Origin: Streptomyces blattellae
GTDB taxonomy: Bacteria; Actinomycetota; Actinomycetes; Streptomycetales; Streptomycetaceae
Direction of reading: 5' to 3'
Assembly (NCBI RefSeq): GCF_009709555.1
Contig: NZ_WJBG01000131.1
Location: 1-60,400 of the forward strand
DNA: 60,400 bases
Position numbers and translations under genes: made by a program. Shown here one piece after another: positions 16,789 through 25,927 of this stretch (positions within the stretch are counted from its first letter, which is position 1; each line of letters begins with the position of its first letter). Under the pieces are notes generated by a model. That model did not search any database and had not been told where the DNA came from. It was given only the letters and a program-made list of their open reading frames with translations.

Positions 16789-18335
16789 CGCGATACCTCT
16801 TTGTCCTTCGTCATCTGGCGCATCAGCACTTCCTGCGTGGCCTCGGCCCGCGAGACCTCACCGGTGAGCCGTCCGGCGGCCATGGTGTAGATGCGGTCGC
16901 ACATGCCGAGCAGCTCGGGCAGTTCGGAGGAGATGAAGACGACCGCCTTGCCCTGGGCGGCCAGCTGGTCGATGACCGTGTAGATCTCGAACTTGGCACC
17001 CACGTCGATACCGCGCGTGGGCTCGTCCAGGAGCAGTACGTCCGGCCCCGCGAAGATCCACTTGCTGAGGACGACCTTCTGCTGGTTGCCGCCGGACAGC
17101 TTGCCCACCGGCTCGAAGACGGTCGGCGCCTTGATGTTCATGGACTTGCGGAAGCCCTCGGCGACCTGCCGCTCCTCCTGCTCGTCGACGATGCCGCGTC
17201 TGGCCACCTTGCCCAGCGCGCTGAGCGAGATGTTGCGGTTGATGGTGTCGATGAGGTTGAGGCCGTAGTGCTTGCGGTCCTCGGTGACGTACGCGATGCC
17301 GTGCTCGACCGCCTGGGCGACGGTCTTGGTACGGATCTCCCGGCCGTCCTTGAGTACCGTGCCGCCCGCGTGCCGGCCGTAGGTCCGCCCGAACACGCTC
17401 ATCGCCAGCTCGGTGCGGCCCGCGCCCATCAGGCCCGCGATGCCGACGATCTCCCCGCGCCGCACATGGATCGACACGTCGTCGACGACCTTGCGCTGCT
17501 GGTCGATCGGGTGGTGGACGGTCCAGTTGCGGATCTCCAGGGCCGGGGCCGCCTCCTTCTCGCCCTCGAACGGGGTGCGGTCGGGGAAGCGGTGGTCGAG
17601 GTCGCGGCCGACCATGCCGGAGATGATCCGGTCCTCGGTGGTGCTCTCCGCCTTCACGTCGAGCGTCTCGATGGTGCGCCCGTCGCGCAGGATCGTGACC
17701 GAGTCGGCGACCCTGCGGATCTCGTTCAGTTTGTGGGAGATGATGATCGAGGTGATGCCCTGCTTCTTCAACTCCAGGATGAGTTCCAGGAGTTTGCCGC
17801 TGTCCTCGTCGTTCAGCGCCGCCGTCGGCTCATCCAGGATGAGCAGCTTCACTTCCTTCGACAGCGCTTTGGCGATCTCCACCAGCTGCTGCTTGCCCAC
17901 GCCGATGTCGGCGATCCGGGTCTCCGGGTGGTCGGTGAGCCCCACCCGGCGCAGCAGCTCGGTGGCGTGCTTGAGCGTGTCGTTCCAGTTGATGAACCCG
18001 CCGGAGGCGTGTTCGTTGCCGAGGAAGATGTTCTCCGCGATGGACAGGAACGGCACGAGCGCCAGCTCCTGGTGGATGATGACGATGCCGCGCTGCTCGC
18101 TCGCCCGGATGTCCTTGAAGGAGCAGGGCTTTCCCTCGAAGAGGATGTCCCCTTCGTAGGTGCCGTGCGGATGGACGCCGGAGAGCACCTTCATCAAGGT
18201 GGACTTTCCGGCGCCGTTCTCACCGCAGATGGCGTGGACCTCGCCCTGGCGGACGGTCAGTGTGACGTCCGACAGCGCTTTGACACCGGGAAAGGTCTTG
18301 ACGATCGAGCGCATTTCCAGGACGGGTCCCGCCAT
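16785..18335 (-). CDS. mmsA: Multiple-monosaccharide ABC transporter ATPase, two fused NBDs
   Basis: About 516 residues holding two ABC domains, as in sugar importers of the RbsA/XylG/MmsA type. The first has Walker [13 protein letters not shown] and Walker [12 protein letters not shown]; the second has a degenerate Walker A ([12 protein letters not shown]) but an intact signature [14 protein letters not shown] and Walker [14 protein letters not shown]. The start chosen is [10 protein letters not shown]; an ATG five codons upstream is open. It energises uptake through the MmsB permease. Confidence 0.92.
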   Translation of the reverse strand: MAGPVLEMRSIVKTFPGVKALSDVTLTVRQGEVHAICGENGAGKSTLMKVLSGVHPHGTYEGDILFEGKPCSFKDIRASEQRGIVIIHQELALVPFLSIAENIFLGNEHASGGFINWNDTLKHATELLRRVGLTDHPETRIADIGVGKQQLVEIAKALSKEVKLLILDEPTAALNDEDSGKLLELILELKKQGITSIIISHKLNEIRRVADSVTILRDGRTIETLDVKAESTTEDRIISGMVGRDLDHRFPDRTPFEGEKEAAPALEIRNWTVHHPIDQQRKVVDDVSIHVRRGEIVGIAGLMGAGRTELAMSVFGRTYGRHAGGTVLKDGREIRTKTVAQAVEHGIAYVTEDRKHYGLNLIDTINRNISLSALGKVARRGIVDEQEERQVAEGFRKSMNIKAPTVFEPVGKLSGGNQQKVVLSKWIFAGPDVLLLDEPTRGIDVGAKFEIYTVIDQLAAQGKAVVFISSELPELLGMCDRIYTMAAGRLTGEVSRAEATQEVLMRQMTKDKEVSR

Positions 18336-18367
18336 GGTCGTGCCTTCCAATCCGTAGGTGTCGCCTG

Positions 18368-19474
18368 TTACTTGAGCTGGTCGGCCGTGTAGTAGCCGCC
18401 GTCGACCAGGACCTTCTCGTAGTTGGACTTGTCGACGTTCACCGGCTCCAGGAGGTAGGCCGGGACGACCTTCGAGCCGTTGTCGTAGGTCTTGGTGTCG
18501 TTGACCTCGGGCTCCTTGTCGTTGAGGACCGCGTCCACCATGTTCGAGGCCACCTTGGCCAGTTCACGGGTGTCCTTGTAGACGGTCTCCGACTGCTCGT
18601 CGGCGATGATCGACTTGACCGAGGCCAGCTCGGCGTCCTGGCCGGTGACGACCGGGAGCGGCTTGTCGGCCGAGCCGTAGCCGTCCGACTTCAGGGCGGC
18701 CAGGATGCCGATGGAGATGCCGTCGTACGGCGACAGGACCGCGTCGACCCGGGCGCTGCCGTAGGTGGAGGTCAGGATGTCCTCCATGCGCTTCTGGGCG
18801 GTGGCACCGTCCCAGCGCAGGGTGGTGGCCTGGGTCATGTCGGTCTGGCCGGACTTGACGACGAGATCCCCGCTGTCGATGTACGGCTGCAGGACGCTCA
18901 TCGCGCCGTTGAAGAAGTACTTGGTGTTGTTGTCGTCGTTGGAGCCGGCGAACAGCTCGATGTTGAAGGGACCCTTGCCGTCCTCCAGGCCCAGCTGGTC
19001 GACGATGTAGGTGGCCTGGAGCTGGCCGACCTTCTCGTTGTCGAAGGAGGCGTAGTAGTCGACGTTCTCGGTGCCGAGGATCAGACGGTCGTAGGCGATG
19101 ACCGGGATGTCGGCGTCCGCGGCCTGCTGGAGCACGTTGTTGAGCGACTTGTTGTCGATCGCCGCGACGATCAGCGCCTTGACGCCCTGCGTGATCAGGT
19201 TCTCGATCTGCGAGACCTGCTGGTCCGGGTCGTCCTCGCCGTAGACCAGCTTGGTCTCGTAGCCCTTGGACTCCAGGTCCTTCTTGACGTTGTCGCCGTC
19301 GGCGATCCAGCGCTCGGAGGACTTGGTCGGCATCGCGATGCCGATGGTGCCTCCCTCGGAGCTGCCGGCGTTCTCCTCGCTGCCGCCCTCGCTGTCCTGG
19401 CCGCAGGCGGTCAGGGTCAGGGCGAGGCAGGCGGCGGAGGCTATGGCGGAGAGTGCGGCTCGGCGAGTACGCAT
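18368..19474 (-). CDS. chvE: Sugar-binding lipoprotein, ChvE type
   Basis: 368 residues. Lipoprotein signal [20 protein letters not shown], then lipobox LTAC, so anchored outside the membrane. The periplasmic-binding-protein fold shows [41 protein letters not shown] and a C-terminal PVVTGQDAE, the ChvE/xylose-binding type. ATG codons at 19480 and 19483 are in frame, but the AAGGA at 19484-19488 is best spaced for the ATG at 19474. The gene is the first of the chvE-mmsA-mmsB run. By family the ligand is galactose, arabinose, xylose or glucose. Confidence 0.9.
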   Translation of the reverse strand: MRTRRAALSAIASAACLALTLTACGQDSEGGSEENAGSSEGGTIGIAMPTKSSERWIADGDNVKKDLESKGYETKLVYGEDDPDQQVSQIENLITQGVKALIVAAIDNKSLNNVLQQAADADIPVIAYDRLILGTENVDYYASFDNEKVGQLQATYIVDQLGLEDGKGPFNIELFAGSNDDNNTKYFFNGAMSVLQPYIDSGDLVVKSGQTDMTQATTLRWDGATAQKRMEDILTSTYGSARVDAVLSPYDGISIGILAALKSDGYGSADKPLPVVTGQDAELASVKSIIADEQSETVYKDTRELAKVASNMVDAVLNDKEPEVNDTKTYDNGSKVVPAYLLEPVNVDKSNYEKVLVDGGYYTADQLK

Positions 19475-19614
19475 GGTCATCATCCTTGATGTCTGTGACT
19501 GGCTCGGTCTGGCGGTGCGGTGGGCTCCGTCGCTGGTGCGGGTGCGACCGAGAGAGGGTGTGTGGGATTGTGTTCGGCTGCGTCTGCTTTTGTGAAGAGG
19601 TGGCGGCCGGAACG

Positions 19615-20583
19615 TTATGAGGGTGTTTCGAAACGACGGAGCGCGCCCGGCAGCCGGGAACCGGGCGGCGCCATGTCGCCGTCCGCTCCGTGCCGTGCGA
19701 GCAGGTCCAGGGCGAGCCGGCCGCGCCGCACCCGTTCCCGGGCGCTGCTCAGGGTCAGATCGCGCATGTGGTGGCCATATGGGTAGATACCGGGTGCTTT
19801 CGACAGGCCGAACTTGAGATAGAGCGGTGCGCCGCGCCGGATCAGCTCGGCGACCTCGTACATCCGCACATAGCCGCCGAGATCGTCGGGGGCCTCGATG
19901 TACATGTCCATGGGGGCGGCGGACACCCGCCGTATCTCGGTGAGGTGATCGAGCGTCAGATCGCTGGGCACGTTGATCGAGTCGGCGCCCAGGTTCTCGT
20001 AGACCGCGTACGCGGCCGGGTTGACGGGCCCGATCAGCGCGGAGACCTTGAGGGTGGTGTCGGCGGGGATGATGCCCGCCGTACGTGCCCGGTGCAGGGT
20101 CCACAGCACGCCCTCGTCGGCGACCAGCAGACACTTGACGCCCAACTCCGTTGCCCGGACGGCGTCTTCGACGCAGCCGGCGACGGCGTCATGGCCACGG
20201 GCACGCAGCCCGCCGCCGCGTGAGTCGGTCCGGGCGGATCCGCCGATGTCCCAGATGCCGCGCGGACCGGTGAACAGGCAGAGTTCGATGTCCCGTTCGC
20301 CGGTGGCCTCGACCATCTCGGTGATCTCGGCGTCGGTCAGCATCCACACGCCGCTGCCCTGGCTGATCCGGTGGATCGGCACATCCAGCCGCGAGGACTC
20401 CTTGAGGACCACGGCCAGCGCTTCGGGACCCTCGCAGGAGGGGATCTCGGTGCGCCAGCGGCCGCCGCCGGGGAAGGAGTGCGGCGAGGTGTCGGCGGGG
20501 TCGAGTGCGGGCGCACCCAGGCCGAGCGTGGTGAGGGCCTGCTCACCCGGTCGGCGGGCTGCCGTGTCGGAGGCGTCGGTCAC
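19615..20583 (-). CDS. U32-peptidase-like TIM-barrel protein of the sugar operon
   Basis: 322 residues, all of one domain. Strands and loops such as [91 protein letters not shown] and [19 protein letters not shown] indicate a TIM barrel; relatives are usually labelled peptidase U32. No protease chemistry is evident. Its position between a dehydrogenase and the sugar-binding protein suggests a role in sugar-acid breakdown, for example as an aldolase-like or lyase-like enzyme; this is inferred from context. A copy of the shared operator lies 15 bases ahead of its start. Confidence 0.7.
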   Translation of the reverse strand: MTDASDTAARRPGEQALTTLGLGAPALDPADTSPHSFPGGGRWRTEIPSCEGPEALAVVLKESSRLDVPIHRISQGSGVWMLTDAEITEMVEATGERDIELCLFTGPRGIWDIGGSARTDSRGGGLRARGHDAVAGCVEDAVRATELGVKCLLVADEGVLWTLHRARTAGIIPADTTLKVSALIGPVNPAAYAVYENLGADSINVPSDLTLDHLTEIRRVSAAPMDMYIEAPDDLGGYVRMYEVAELIRRGAPLYLKFGLSKAPGIYPYGHHMRDLTLSSARERVRRGRLALDLLARHGADGDMAPPGSRLPGALRRFETPS

Positions 20584-20597
20584 AAGCTGTCCTTCTG

Positions 20598-20613
20598 GTT
20601 CGGTATTTCGGAC
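20598..20613 (-). promoter_or_regulatory. Operator-like site, reverse complement GTCCGAAATACCGAAC
   Basis: Located between the dehydrogenase stop and the U32-like start. Fourteen of 16 bases match the site ahead of the GH43 gene at 10877. It suggests an internal regulated promoter for the U32-chvE-mmsA-mmsB section. Confidence 0.55.
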
Positions 20614-20693
20614 GAAGTTCGCGGCTCAGGGTGCGGGGGCTTGGGTGTACGCCGGTACGGAAGCTGTCAGGTTCTCCCGTACCGGCGTACGGC

Positions 20694-21698
20694 TCAGGGG
20701 CGCAGAAGCACCTTGCCGACCTTGGGATCACCGGACCCGACCAGCTCGATGGCGCGCGGGAACTCGGCCAGCGGCAGCTCGTGCGTGACAAGTGGCAACG
20801 GATCGAGCAGCCCCGCGGCGAACACCCGGACCGTGTGCGCCCAGGCGTCCGGTGGCGCACCGAAGACGGTGTGCACCTCCAGCTGCCGTACGACCAGGTC
20901 CGTGGGGTCGAGACCCTCGGCGCCCGGCGCCGGGATACCCGTGAGGACCAGGCGTCCGCCGCGCCTGAGCAGGGAGGCGGCGGTGCGCGCGGCGGACGCG
21001 GACCCGGCGGTCTCGATGACGACGTCGAAATCGTCGGGGAGACGCTGGTCCCTCGTACGGAAGTCGGTGGCGCCGAACTGCCGGGACAGCGGCTCGCGGT
21101 CGTTACGGGTGCCCACGACGAGCAGCTCGGCCGGGGACCCCGCCTTCAGGAACTGAACGGCGAACATGCCCAGCGTCCCGGTGCCGACCACGGCGACCCG
21201 CTCGCCCGGCAGGGCGTTCGCCTTGATCGCCGCGGCGGCGATACAGGCGGCCGGTTCCAGCAGGGCGGCGGCGGTCAGGTCGGCGCCGTCGGGCAGGACG
21301 TGCAGCAGCCGGGCCGGCAGCGTGAGCGTGGTGGCCATGGCGCCGGGCTGGGTGAACCCGGTCTCCTCGTACCCCGCCGTACACAAGGTGGTCTCACCGG
21401 CGTGACAGCGGTCGCAGACCTGGCAGTTGCGGAAGCCTTCACCGACGACGTTGCGGCCGACGAGGGATTCGGGCACCCCGGCGCCGACGGCTTCGACCGT
21501 CCCGGACCACTCGTGACCGGGCGTGAGCGGGTAACGGACGTATCCCTCGGGCCGGTTGCCCTGGTACACCTCGCGGTCGCTGCCGCAGATGCCGACGGCG
21601 TGCACGGCGACGAGGGCCTCGCCGGGGCCGGGATCGCGCGGCTCGTGCGGGACGAGCCGGTGCGTGCCCGGTGCCTCGATGACTACGGCGGTGCTCAC
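20694..21698 (-). CDS. Zinc-dependent medium-chain dehydrogenase (threonine/sorbitol dehydrogenase type)
   Basis: About 334 residues from a GTG that overlaps the TGA of the dehydratase gene. The catalytic zinc site reads VGICGSDREVY (Cys) and LTPGHEWSGTVEAVG (His-Glu). The structural zinc cysteines cluster in NCQVCDRCHAGETTLC. The Rossmann motif is VAVVGTGTLGMFAVQFLKAG. Position directly after the GalD-like gene suggests oxidation of a sugar-acid intermediate, but the substrate is not determined by sequence. Confidence 0.85.
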   Translation of the reverse strand: MSTAVVIEAPGTHRLVPHEPRDPGPGEALVAVHAVGICGSDREVYQGNRPEGYVRYPLTPGHEWSGTVEAVGAGVPESLVGRNVVGEGFRNCQVCDRCHAGETTLCTAGYEETGFTQPGAMATTLTLPARLLHVLPDGADLTAAALLEPAACIAAAAIKANALPGERVAVVGTGTLGMFAVQFLKAGSPAELLVVGTRNDREPLSRQFGATDFRTRDQRLPDDFDVVIETAGSASAARTAASLLRRGGRLVLTGIPAPGAEGLDPTDLVVRQLEVHTVFGAPPDAWAHTVRVFAAGLLDPLPLVTHELPLAEFPRAIELVGSGDPKVGKVLLRP

Positions 21699-22855
21699 TC
21701 CTGCGAACCCTTCGGCTTGCGCTGCTCCCAGCCCTCGGCCCACAGGTCGAACCGGGCCTGCTGCTGCGGGAACTCGGCCGCCGCGTCGGTGTCCAGCTCG
21801 ACACCGAGACCGGGCGCGTCGGAGATCTCGAAGTATCCGTCCACGACCTGGGGCGCCCCCTTGACCACCTTCTTGATCTCCGCGTCGGCGAAGTCGTTGA
21901 AGTGCTCCAGGATCTTGAAGTTCGGTGTGGAGAAGCCGACCTGGAGGGAGGCGGCGGTGAGCACGGGGCCGCCGACGTTGTGCGGCGCGACCAGCATGTA
22001 GTGGGTCTCGGCAGTGGCGGCGAGCTTACGGGTCTCCCAGATGCCGCCGATGTGGCCGACGTCGGGCTGCAGGATGTCGACGGCCTGGCTCTCGAACAGC
22101 TCGCGGAACTCGATGCGGTCGTGGATGCGCTCACCGGTGGCGACGGGCATGTCGACCTTCGCCGAAACCTTTTCGAGCGCCTTCAGGTTCTCCGGCGGCA
22201 CGGGCTCCTCCAGCCAGGCGGGCTTGAAGGGCGCGAGCTCGTGCGCGAGGCGTACGGCGGTCGAGGGCGAGAACCGGCCGTGCATCTCCAGCATCAGCTC
22301 GGAGTCCGGCCCGATGGCGTCGCGCACCGCCTCGATCAGCGAGACGGCGTACAGGGTCTGCTGGTGGTCCAGCTCGAAGTGCCCGGTCCCGAAGGGGTCG
22401 ATCTTGAGCGCCTTGTACCCGCGCGCCATGACCTCCAGGGCGGCCTTGTGATAGGCCTCCGGCGTCCGCTCCGTCGTGTACCAGCCGTTGGCGTAGGCCT
22501 TGACCCTGTCGGTGACCTTGCCGCCGAGCAACTGCCACACCGGCACGCCGAGCGCCTTGCCCTTGATGTCCCAGCAGGCCATTTCGATGACGGCGATCCC
22601 GGACATGACGATCTCGCCGGCCCGCCCGTAGTCCCCGTACTTCATCCGCCGTACGAGGTCTTCCGTGGCGAACGGGTCAGAACCGAGAATGTGATTGGCC
22701 TCGGCTTCCCGCAGGTACCCGATCAGCGCGTCGGTGTGGCCCAGCATCCGGGTCTCGCCGACTCCGGTGATGCCCTCGTCGGTGTGCACCTGGACGTAGG
22801 TCAGGTTGCGCCACGGCGTCCCGACCACGTGTGTGCTGATTCCGGTGATGCGCAC
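21695..22855 (-). CDS. Enolase-superfamily sugar-acid dehydratase, D-galactonate-dehydratase-like
   Basis: 386 residues. The active-site layout follows E. coli galactonate dehydratase with a constant offset of +7: Glu190 (in LMLEMHGR, replacing Asp183), His192, Glu216 (WLEEP), Glu242 (ATGER), His292 (VAPHNVGG) and Glu317 (KILEHF), plus Asp265 in LQPDVGHIGG. It therefore has metal ligands and both catalytic histidines for dehydrating a hexonate or similar acid to a 2-keto-3-deoxy acid. It is the first gene of the minus-strand operon, preceded by operator-like repeats. E. coli residue numbers are from memory. Confidence 0.85.
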   Translation of the reverse strand: MRITGISTHVVGTPWRNLTYVQVHTDEGITGVGETRMLGHTDALIGYLREAEANHILGSDPFATEDLVRRMKYGDYGRAGEIVMSGIAVIEMACWDIKGKALGVPVWQLLGGKVTDRVKAYANGWYTTERTPEAYHKAALEVMARGYKALKIDPFGTGHFELDHQQTLYAVSLIEAVRDAIGPDSELMLEMHGRFSPSTAVRLAHELAPFKPAWLEEPVPPENLKALEKVSAKVDMPVATGERIHDRIEFRELFESQAVDILQPDVGHIGGIWETRKLAATAETHYMLVAPHNVGGPVLTAASLQVGFSTPNFKILEHFNDFADAEIKKVVKGAPQVVDGYFEISDAPGLGVELDTDAAAEFPQQQARFDLWAEGWEQRKPKGSQE

Positions 22856-23133
22856 GGCAGTTGCCCCTTGCTGCGTCGTCGGCTCGGTTCTTGCTCGTTC
22901 GATATTTCGTCACTCGTTCGAAATGCTGACGCGAGACTAAGGACGGGCCGGTCGGAGTGTCAATGGGTCGAACGCATAACAGTTTCGATACGTGTTTCGA
23001 TACGGCCGCCAACGACGGAAAGGCCCACTCGACGAGGGCTGTCGACGGGACGCAAACCTGAGCCCGGCATCAGCCGGCCACTCTGCGCCCTCCGGCTCGG
23101 GTTGTCGTCGGCGACGGGTCCGGTCACGCCCTT
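22856..23133. other. Intergenic region with clustered TTTCGATA motifs, no gene seen
   Basis: Besides the two operator-like sites, GTTTCGATAC occurs twice, 12 bases apart, at 22982 and 22994. This marks the divergent control region of the sugar operon and the left edge of the accessory island. No reading frame with a credible start was found here. Confidence 0.5.
22897..22931 (-). promoter_or_regulatory. Pair of operator-like sites ahead of the dehydratase gene
   Basis: GTTCGATATTTCGTCA (22897-22912) reads TGACGAAATATCGAAC on the minus strand and shares the CGAAATA..GAAC core with the sites at 10877 and 20598. A second, GTTCGAAATGCTGACG (22916-22931), matches the GH43 site at 12 of 16 bases. 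They lie 42 and 61 bases from the dehydratase ATG. Confidence 0.55.
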
Positions 23134-23531
23134 GTGCGCTTCCTTGCTGCCGAGCGTCTTCTTGCCCCCCCGGCATCGACGTCATGGGCGCGGCAACGCA
23201 TCCGTGCTCGGACAGCTGAAGAGCGTGTACTTCCAGGTCACCGACCCGCTCAACCTGGAGGTGGACCTGCTGTTCTCCGACACCGCCAGCACCTGCTTCG
23301 AGACTGGGGAAGCGGACGAGCCCGCCCCGCGCGACGCCGACGGACGCCTGCTGCCCGAAGGCAGCGACCCCCAACTGGCCGCCCACCACCGAAGATTCCG
23401 CGCCCACGGCAAGTCCAAGGCTCCTGCGACGATCTGCCCCAGGTCGTCGTCGGCATAGCCGTCACCTGTGACGGCATCCCGGTCCGCGTCTGGTCATGGC
23501 CTGGAGCGACCACGTTCACCGCGACCCAGTG
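23134..23531 (+). pseudogene. Degenerate IS1634-family transposase fragment
   Basis: One frame carries VYFQVTDPLNLEVDLLFSDT, TCFETGEADEP and a block ending HGKSK (to about 23420); another continues with DDLPQVVVGIAVTCDGIPVR and VWSWPG. Together these are the central block of IS1634-type (IS4 superfamily) DDE transposases. The change of frame near 23415 fits loss of one base. Both ends are missing, and no terminal inverted repeats were found. It is a scar of past insertion at the left side of the accessory island. Confidence 0.8.
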
Positions 23532-23551
23532 ACATGCCCCGTCACTGGGTC
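23523..23551. terminator. 11-bp perfect hairpin
   Basis: gacccagtgac and gtcactgggtc flank atgcccc. It lies directly after the transposase fragment and may insulate the next gene. Confidence 0.65.
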
Positions 23552-23704
23552 ACGCAGCCTTCCCGCAGGTCAGGCCTTGGATTCGGCGACCATGCGGCTA
23601 CCCCTGCTGTGGAACTCCGGTTTGGGCCGACTTTGAAAAGCCGTGACAGATGCTGAACGCTGTGTGAGGGTGACGTCTGAACATGTCCATAACATGAGGG
23701 TGGT

Positions 23705-24229
23705 GTGCTCAGAGTGCAGAACGTGTCAGCGCGAGCCAAGGTGGGTGCGGCCGTTACCGCGGTTGCCGCCAGTGTGGGGATGCTGGTCACTGCGACGCCG
23801 GCGCGGGCCGCCACCTACACGGTCACGGACAACTGCGATGTTCCGTGGATCAACTGCACGTCCGGCGACCTGTGGCTGCTGTACAACTCGAAGGATTTGG
23901 CCGTCGAGGACGGCCACTACATCACCAGTTGGGCCACCTTCTATGGAAACGTCTCCGACTACTGGGGGACGAGCCGGTACCAGGGTTCAACCCTGGACAC
24001 GTACCGCTATGTCTTCAACGGCAACGGCAAGGGTGCCTGACAGTACGTGAAGAACAACGCGGCCTCGGTGCAGAACTGCTCCAGCGTCGACAACTACCGC
24101 GTCTACTACAACTCCGGTTACGGCGGCACCTCGCAGTACTTCGCCCACCGCGATCCTTACGGCTCCTGCAAGCTCACCAACCTGATCTCGGCGCTCAAGA
24201 ACGAGAACGCCTCGCAGCACTTCGCCTGA
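23705..24229 (+). pseudogene. Secreted I36-inhibitor-like protein interrupted by an in-frame TGA
   Basis: The first part (GTG at 23705, GAGGG nearby) has a signal peptide MLRVQNVSARAKVGAAVTAV ending near ATPARA-A, then NCTSGDLWLLYNS and FNGNGKGA. TGA at 24038-24040 stops it at 111 residues. The same frame continues QYVKNNAASVQNC, then YRVYYNSGYGGTSQYF and ends ALKNENASQHF, stop at 24229. Joined, the roughly 174-residue protein has the two-part layout of peptidase inhibitor I36 / beta-gamma-crystallin-like proteins of Streptomyces. The stop therefore looks like a nonsense mutation, though UGA readthrough cannot be excluded. Function would be extracellular. Confidence 0.7.
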
Positions 24230-24261
24230 GCCACCACCAGCATGGAGAGCAAACGTCACCG

Positions 24262-25242
24262 ATGAACGGGAAGAAGTGCACGGCTGTTGCGGCCATGGCG
24301 GCGGCCGCTCTGCTCACCGGATGCGGCGCAGAAACCGAGAACGACACCGCCAGGACCAAGACGGTCGTGGAGGACAACTCGATGGTGGACAAGGAGAACT
24401 GGCCCGAGGCCGTTCCGGAGCAGGGCTTGGCCAAGGGTATGTCTCTGCCGCTGGAGGCCTATATGCAGACCTACCAGGACACCGTGACCCTGGACGAGGC
24501 GTCACGGTCGCTCCAGGAAAGATGCATGGCCGAATACGGCCTCTCCATAGAGTTGCCGCTGGCCGGTACCAATCCGCCGCCCAGCGACAACGACGCCAAC
24601 ATGGAGCGCAGATACGGGCTCACCGACCGGGAGGCCGCGGCCCAGTACGGGTACGGCCTGCCCGAGGAGCTGACCGAGCAGGTGCACCAAGCGGAGCCCG
24701 ACCTGACCGAGGACGAGGTCCAGGTGCTGACTGGTCACTCCACGCCCACGGAACCGACCGCGCCCGGAGCGGACCTGGCTGCTCAACCCGCTCCCGAGTC
24801 CTACAACGGAAAGAAGATCCACGAGGGCGGCTGCACCGGATGGGCGCAGGACGAGCTGCCGCAGCCCACCTCCGAGGACCTGGCGTTCGTCTCCGAGTTG
24901 AACGGAAACAGCTTTACCGAGTCGATGCAGAGCCCGGCCGTGAAGCAGGCGCTGGCCGACTGGTCACAGTGCATGCAGACCGAGGGCTACACGGCTGCCA
25001 CCCCGTCCGAAGCGGCGGAGATCGTGCCGCACGTGGAAGGCGGGACCGCGTCGAAGGAGGAGATCGCCGTAGCGTTGGCGGAGATCGACTGCAAGGAGCA
25101 GACCGATCTGGTCACGGTGTGGTTCGCCGAGGAGACAAAGATCCAGAAGGCGCAGATCACCGAGCACCAGGACAGGCTGAACTCCACCCGCACGCGCAAC
25201 AGCGACGCCGTCGCTGCAGCCAACGCGGAACTGGCCGGCTGA
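24262..25242 (+). CDS. Lipoprotein of the toxin island, function unknown
   Basis: 326 residues. MNGKKCTAVAAMAAAA followed by the lipobox LLTGC indicates a membrane-anchored lipoprotein. The mature part is acidic and contains spaced Cys-bearing blocks, LQERCMAEYG, GGCTGWAQDE, WSQCMQTEGY and EIDCKEQTDL, a pattern seen in unassigned streptomycete lipoproteins. The last 60 residues are a probable coiled helix. Its TGA overlaps the ATG of the next gene (TGATG), so the two are translationally coupled and likely act together at the membrane. I do not recognise a named family. Confidence 0.75.
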   Translation: MNGKKCTAVAAMAAAALLTGCGAETENDTARTKTVVEDNSMVDKENWPEAVPEQGLAKGMSLPLEAYMQTYQDTVTLDEASRSLQERCMAEYGLSIELPLAGTNPPPSDNDANMERRYGLTDREAAAQYGYGLPEELTEQVHQAEPDLTEDEVQVLTGHSTPTEPTAPGADLAAQPAPESYNGKKIHEGGCTGWAQDELPQPTSEDLAFVSELNGNSFTESMQSPAVKQALADWSQCMQTEGYTAATPSEAAEIVPHVEGGTASKEEIAVALAEIDCKEQTDLVTVWFAEETKIQKAQITEHQDRLNSTRTRNSDAVAAANAELAG

Positions 25243-25748
25243 TGCCGAGCGCGGGGCGCCTTCTGGCCGGTTTGACGGCAGGAGTGGTGATCGTCGGGGC
25301 TGCCGTGTACGGCGGGGTTTCGGTGGCGACAAGTGCCAACGAGGACCTCGCGCGCGGATTCCCGCCGTACCCGTCTGCGTCCGGCCCGACCGCTGGACCG
25401 GTCACCGGTACGGTCACTGTGGAGGAGAAGAAGCGGCTCGGCGCGGCGGTGGCGGCCTCAGCGGACAAGAGCGTGACGGTGTATGCGCCATCGCGGGAAG
25501 GGGACATGGTCACTTTCCCCGTGATCCTCACCAACCCGTTCAGTGCGCCCCGCGTCGTTCGGGCGCTCATCAAGGTCCAGGCGAGCCCGTACGGGCAGCA
25601 ATTGAGCCTTTACGAAGGGGCCGTCGACAGCGGCGCCCCCCTGACCTCTCGCGCGAGCCTGCTCACCGAGATCAGCGTCCAGGGCGCGCACAGCCTCCCC
25701 CTGAGCGATCTGACGGTCGAGGTCCGCTCAGTCGGCAGCCAGGGCTGA
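25242..25748 (+). CDS. Membrane-anchored exported protein, function unknown
   Basis: 168 residues, ATG overlapping the lipoprotein stop. One N-terminal hydrophobic helix (LLAGLTAGVVIVGAAVYGGV) anchors or exports it. The remainder is predicted beta-rich: SVTVYAPSREGDMVTFPV, VVRALIKVQASPYGQQLSLY and LPLSDLTVEVRSVG, suggestive of an immunoglobulin-like sandwich (a FxxxL.NPF pattern typical of DUF4352-like modules). It lies about 175 bases before the large toxin-like gene. Confidence 0.7.
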   Translation: MPSAGRLLAGLTAGVVIVGAAVYGGVSVATSANEDLARGFPPYPSASGPTAGPVTGTVTVEEKKRLGAAVAASADKSVTVYAPSREGDMVTFPVILTNPFSAPRVVRALIKVQASPYGQQLSLYEGAVDSGAPLTSRASLLTEISVQGAHSLPLSDLTVEVRSVGSQG

Positions 25749-25768
25749 TCGGCACCGTCCTGGACCGA

Positions 25769-25927
25769 GTGTCCTCGTCGTGGCGGGCACCTGCCAGTGC
25801 ACCCACGTCTGCGCTGCGCTCAAGTGAAGCATCCGCTGACGAGTTGCTGGTGGCGCGAGCCCTTTCCGACGGCCTCAACCTCGAAATCCCGACGGTGCAC
25901 GACCATCACCGAAAAGGAAAAGTGTGA
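25769..25927 (+). CDS. Possible small coupled ORF ahead of the toxin-like gene
   Basis: A frame from GTG 25769 to TGA 25925-25927 encodes about 52 residues ending in VARALSDGLNLEIPTVHDHH and RKGKV. The stop overlaps the GTG of the large gene. The tail looks more protein-like than chance high-GC sequence and could be a decayed C-terminus or a leader peptide. No good ribosome binding site is visible for this start and the frame is also open further upstream, so the call is weak. Confidence 0.2.
   Translation: MSSSWRAPASAPTSALRSSEASADELLVARALSDGLNLEIPTVHDHHRKGKV

Noticed and set aside
24047..24229. Separate 60-aa gene after the in-frame TGA
   Set aside because: Its GTG is six bases beyond the stop with no ribosome binding site or signal peptide, and it continues the I36-like pattern in the same frame.
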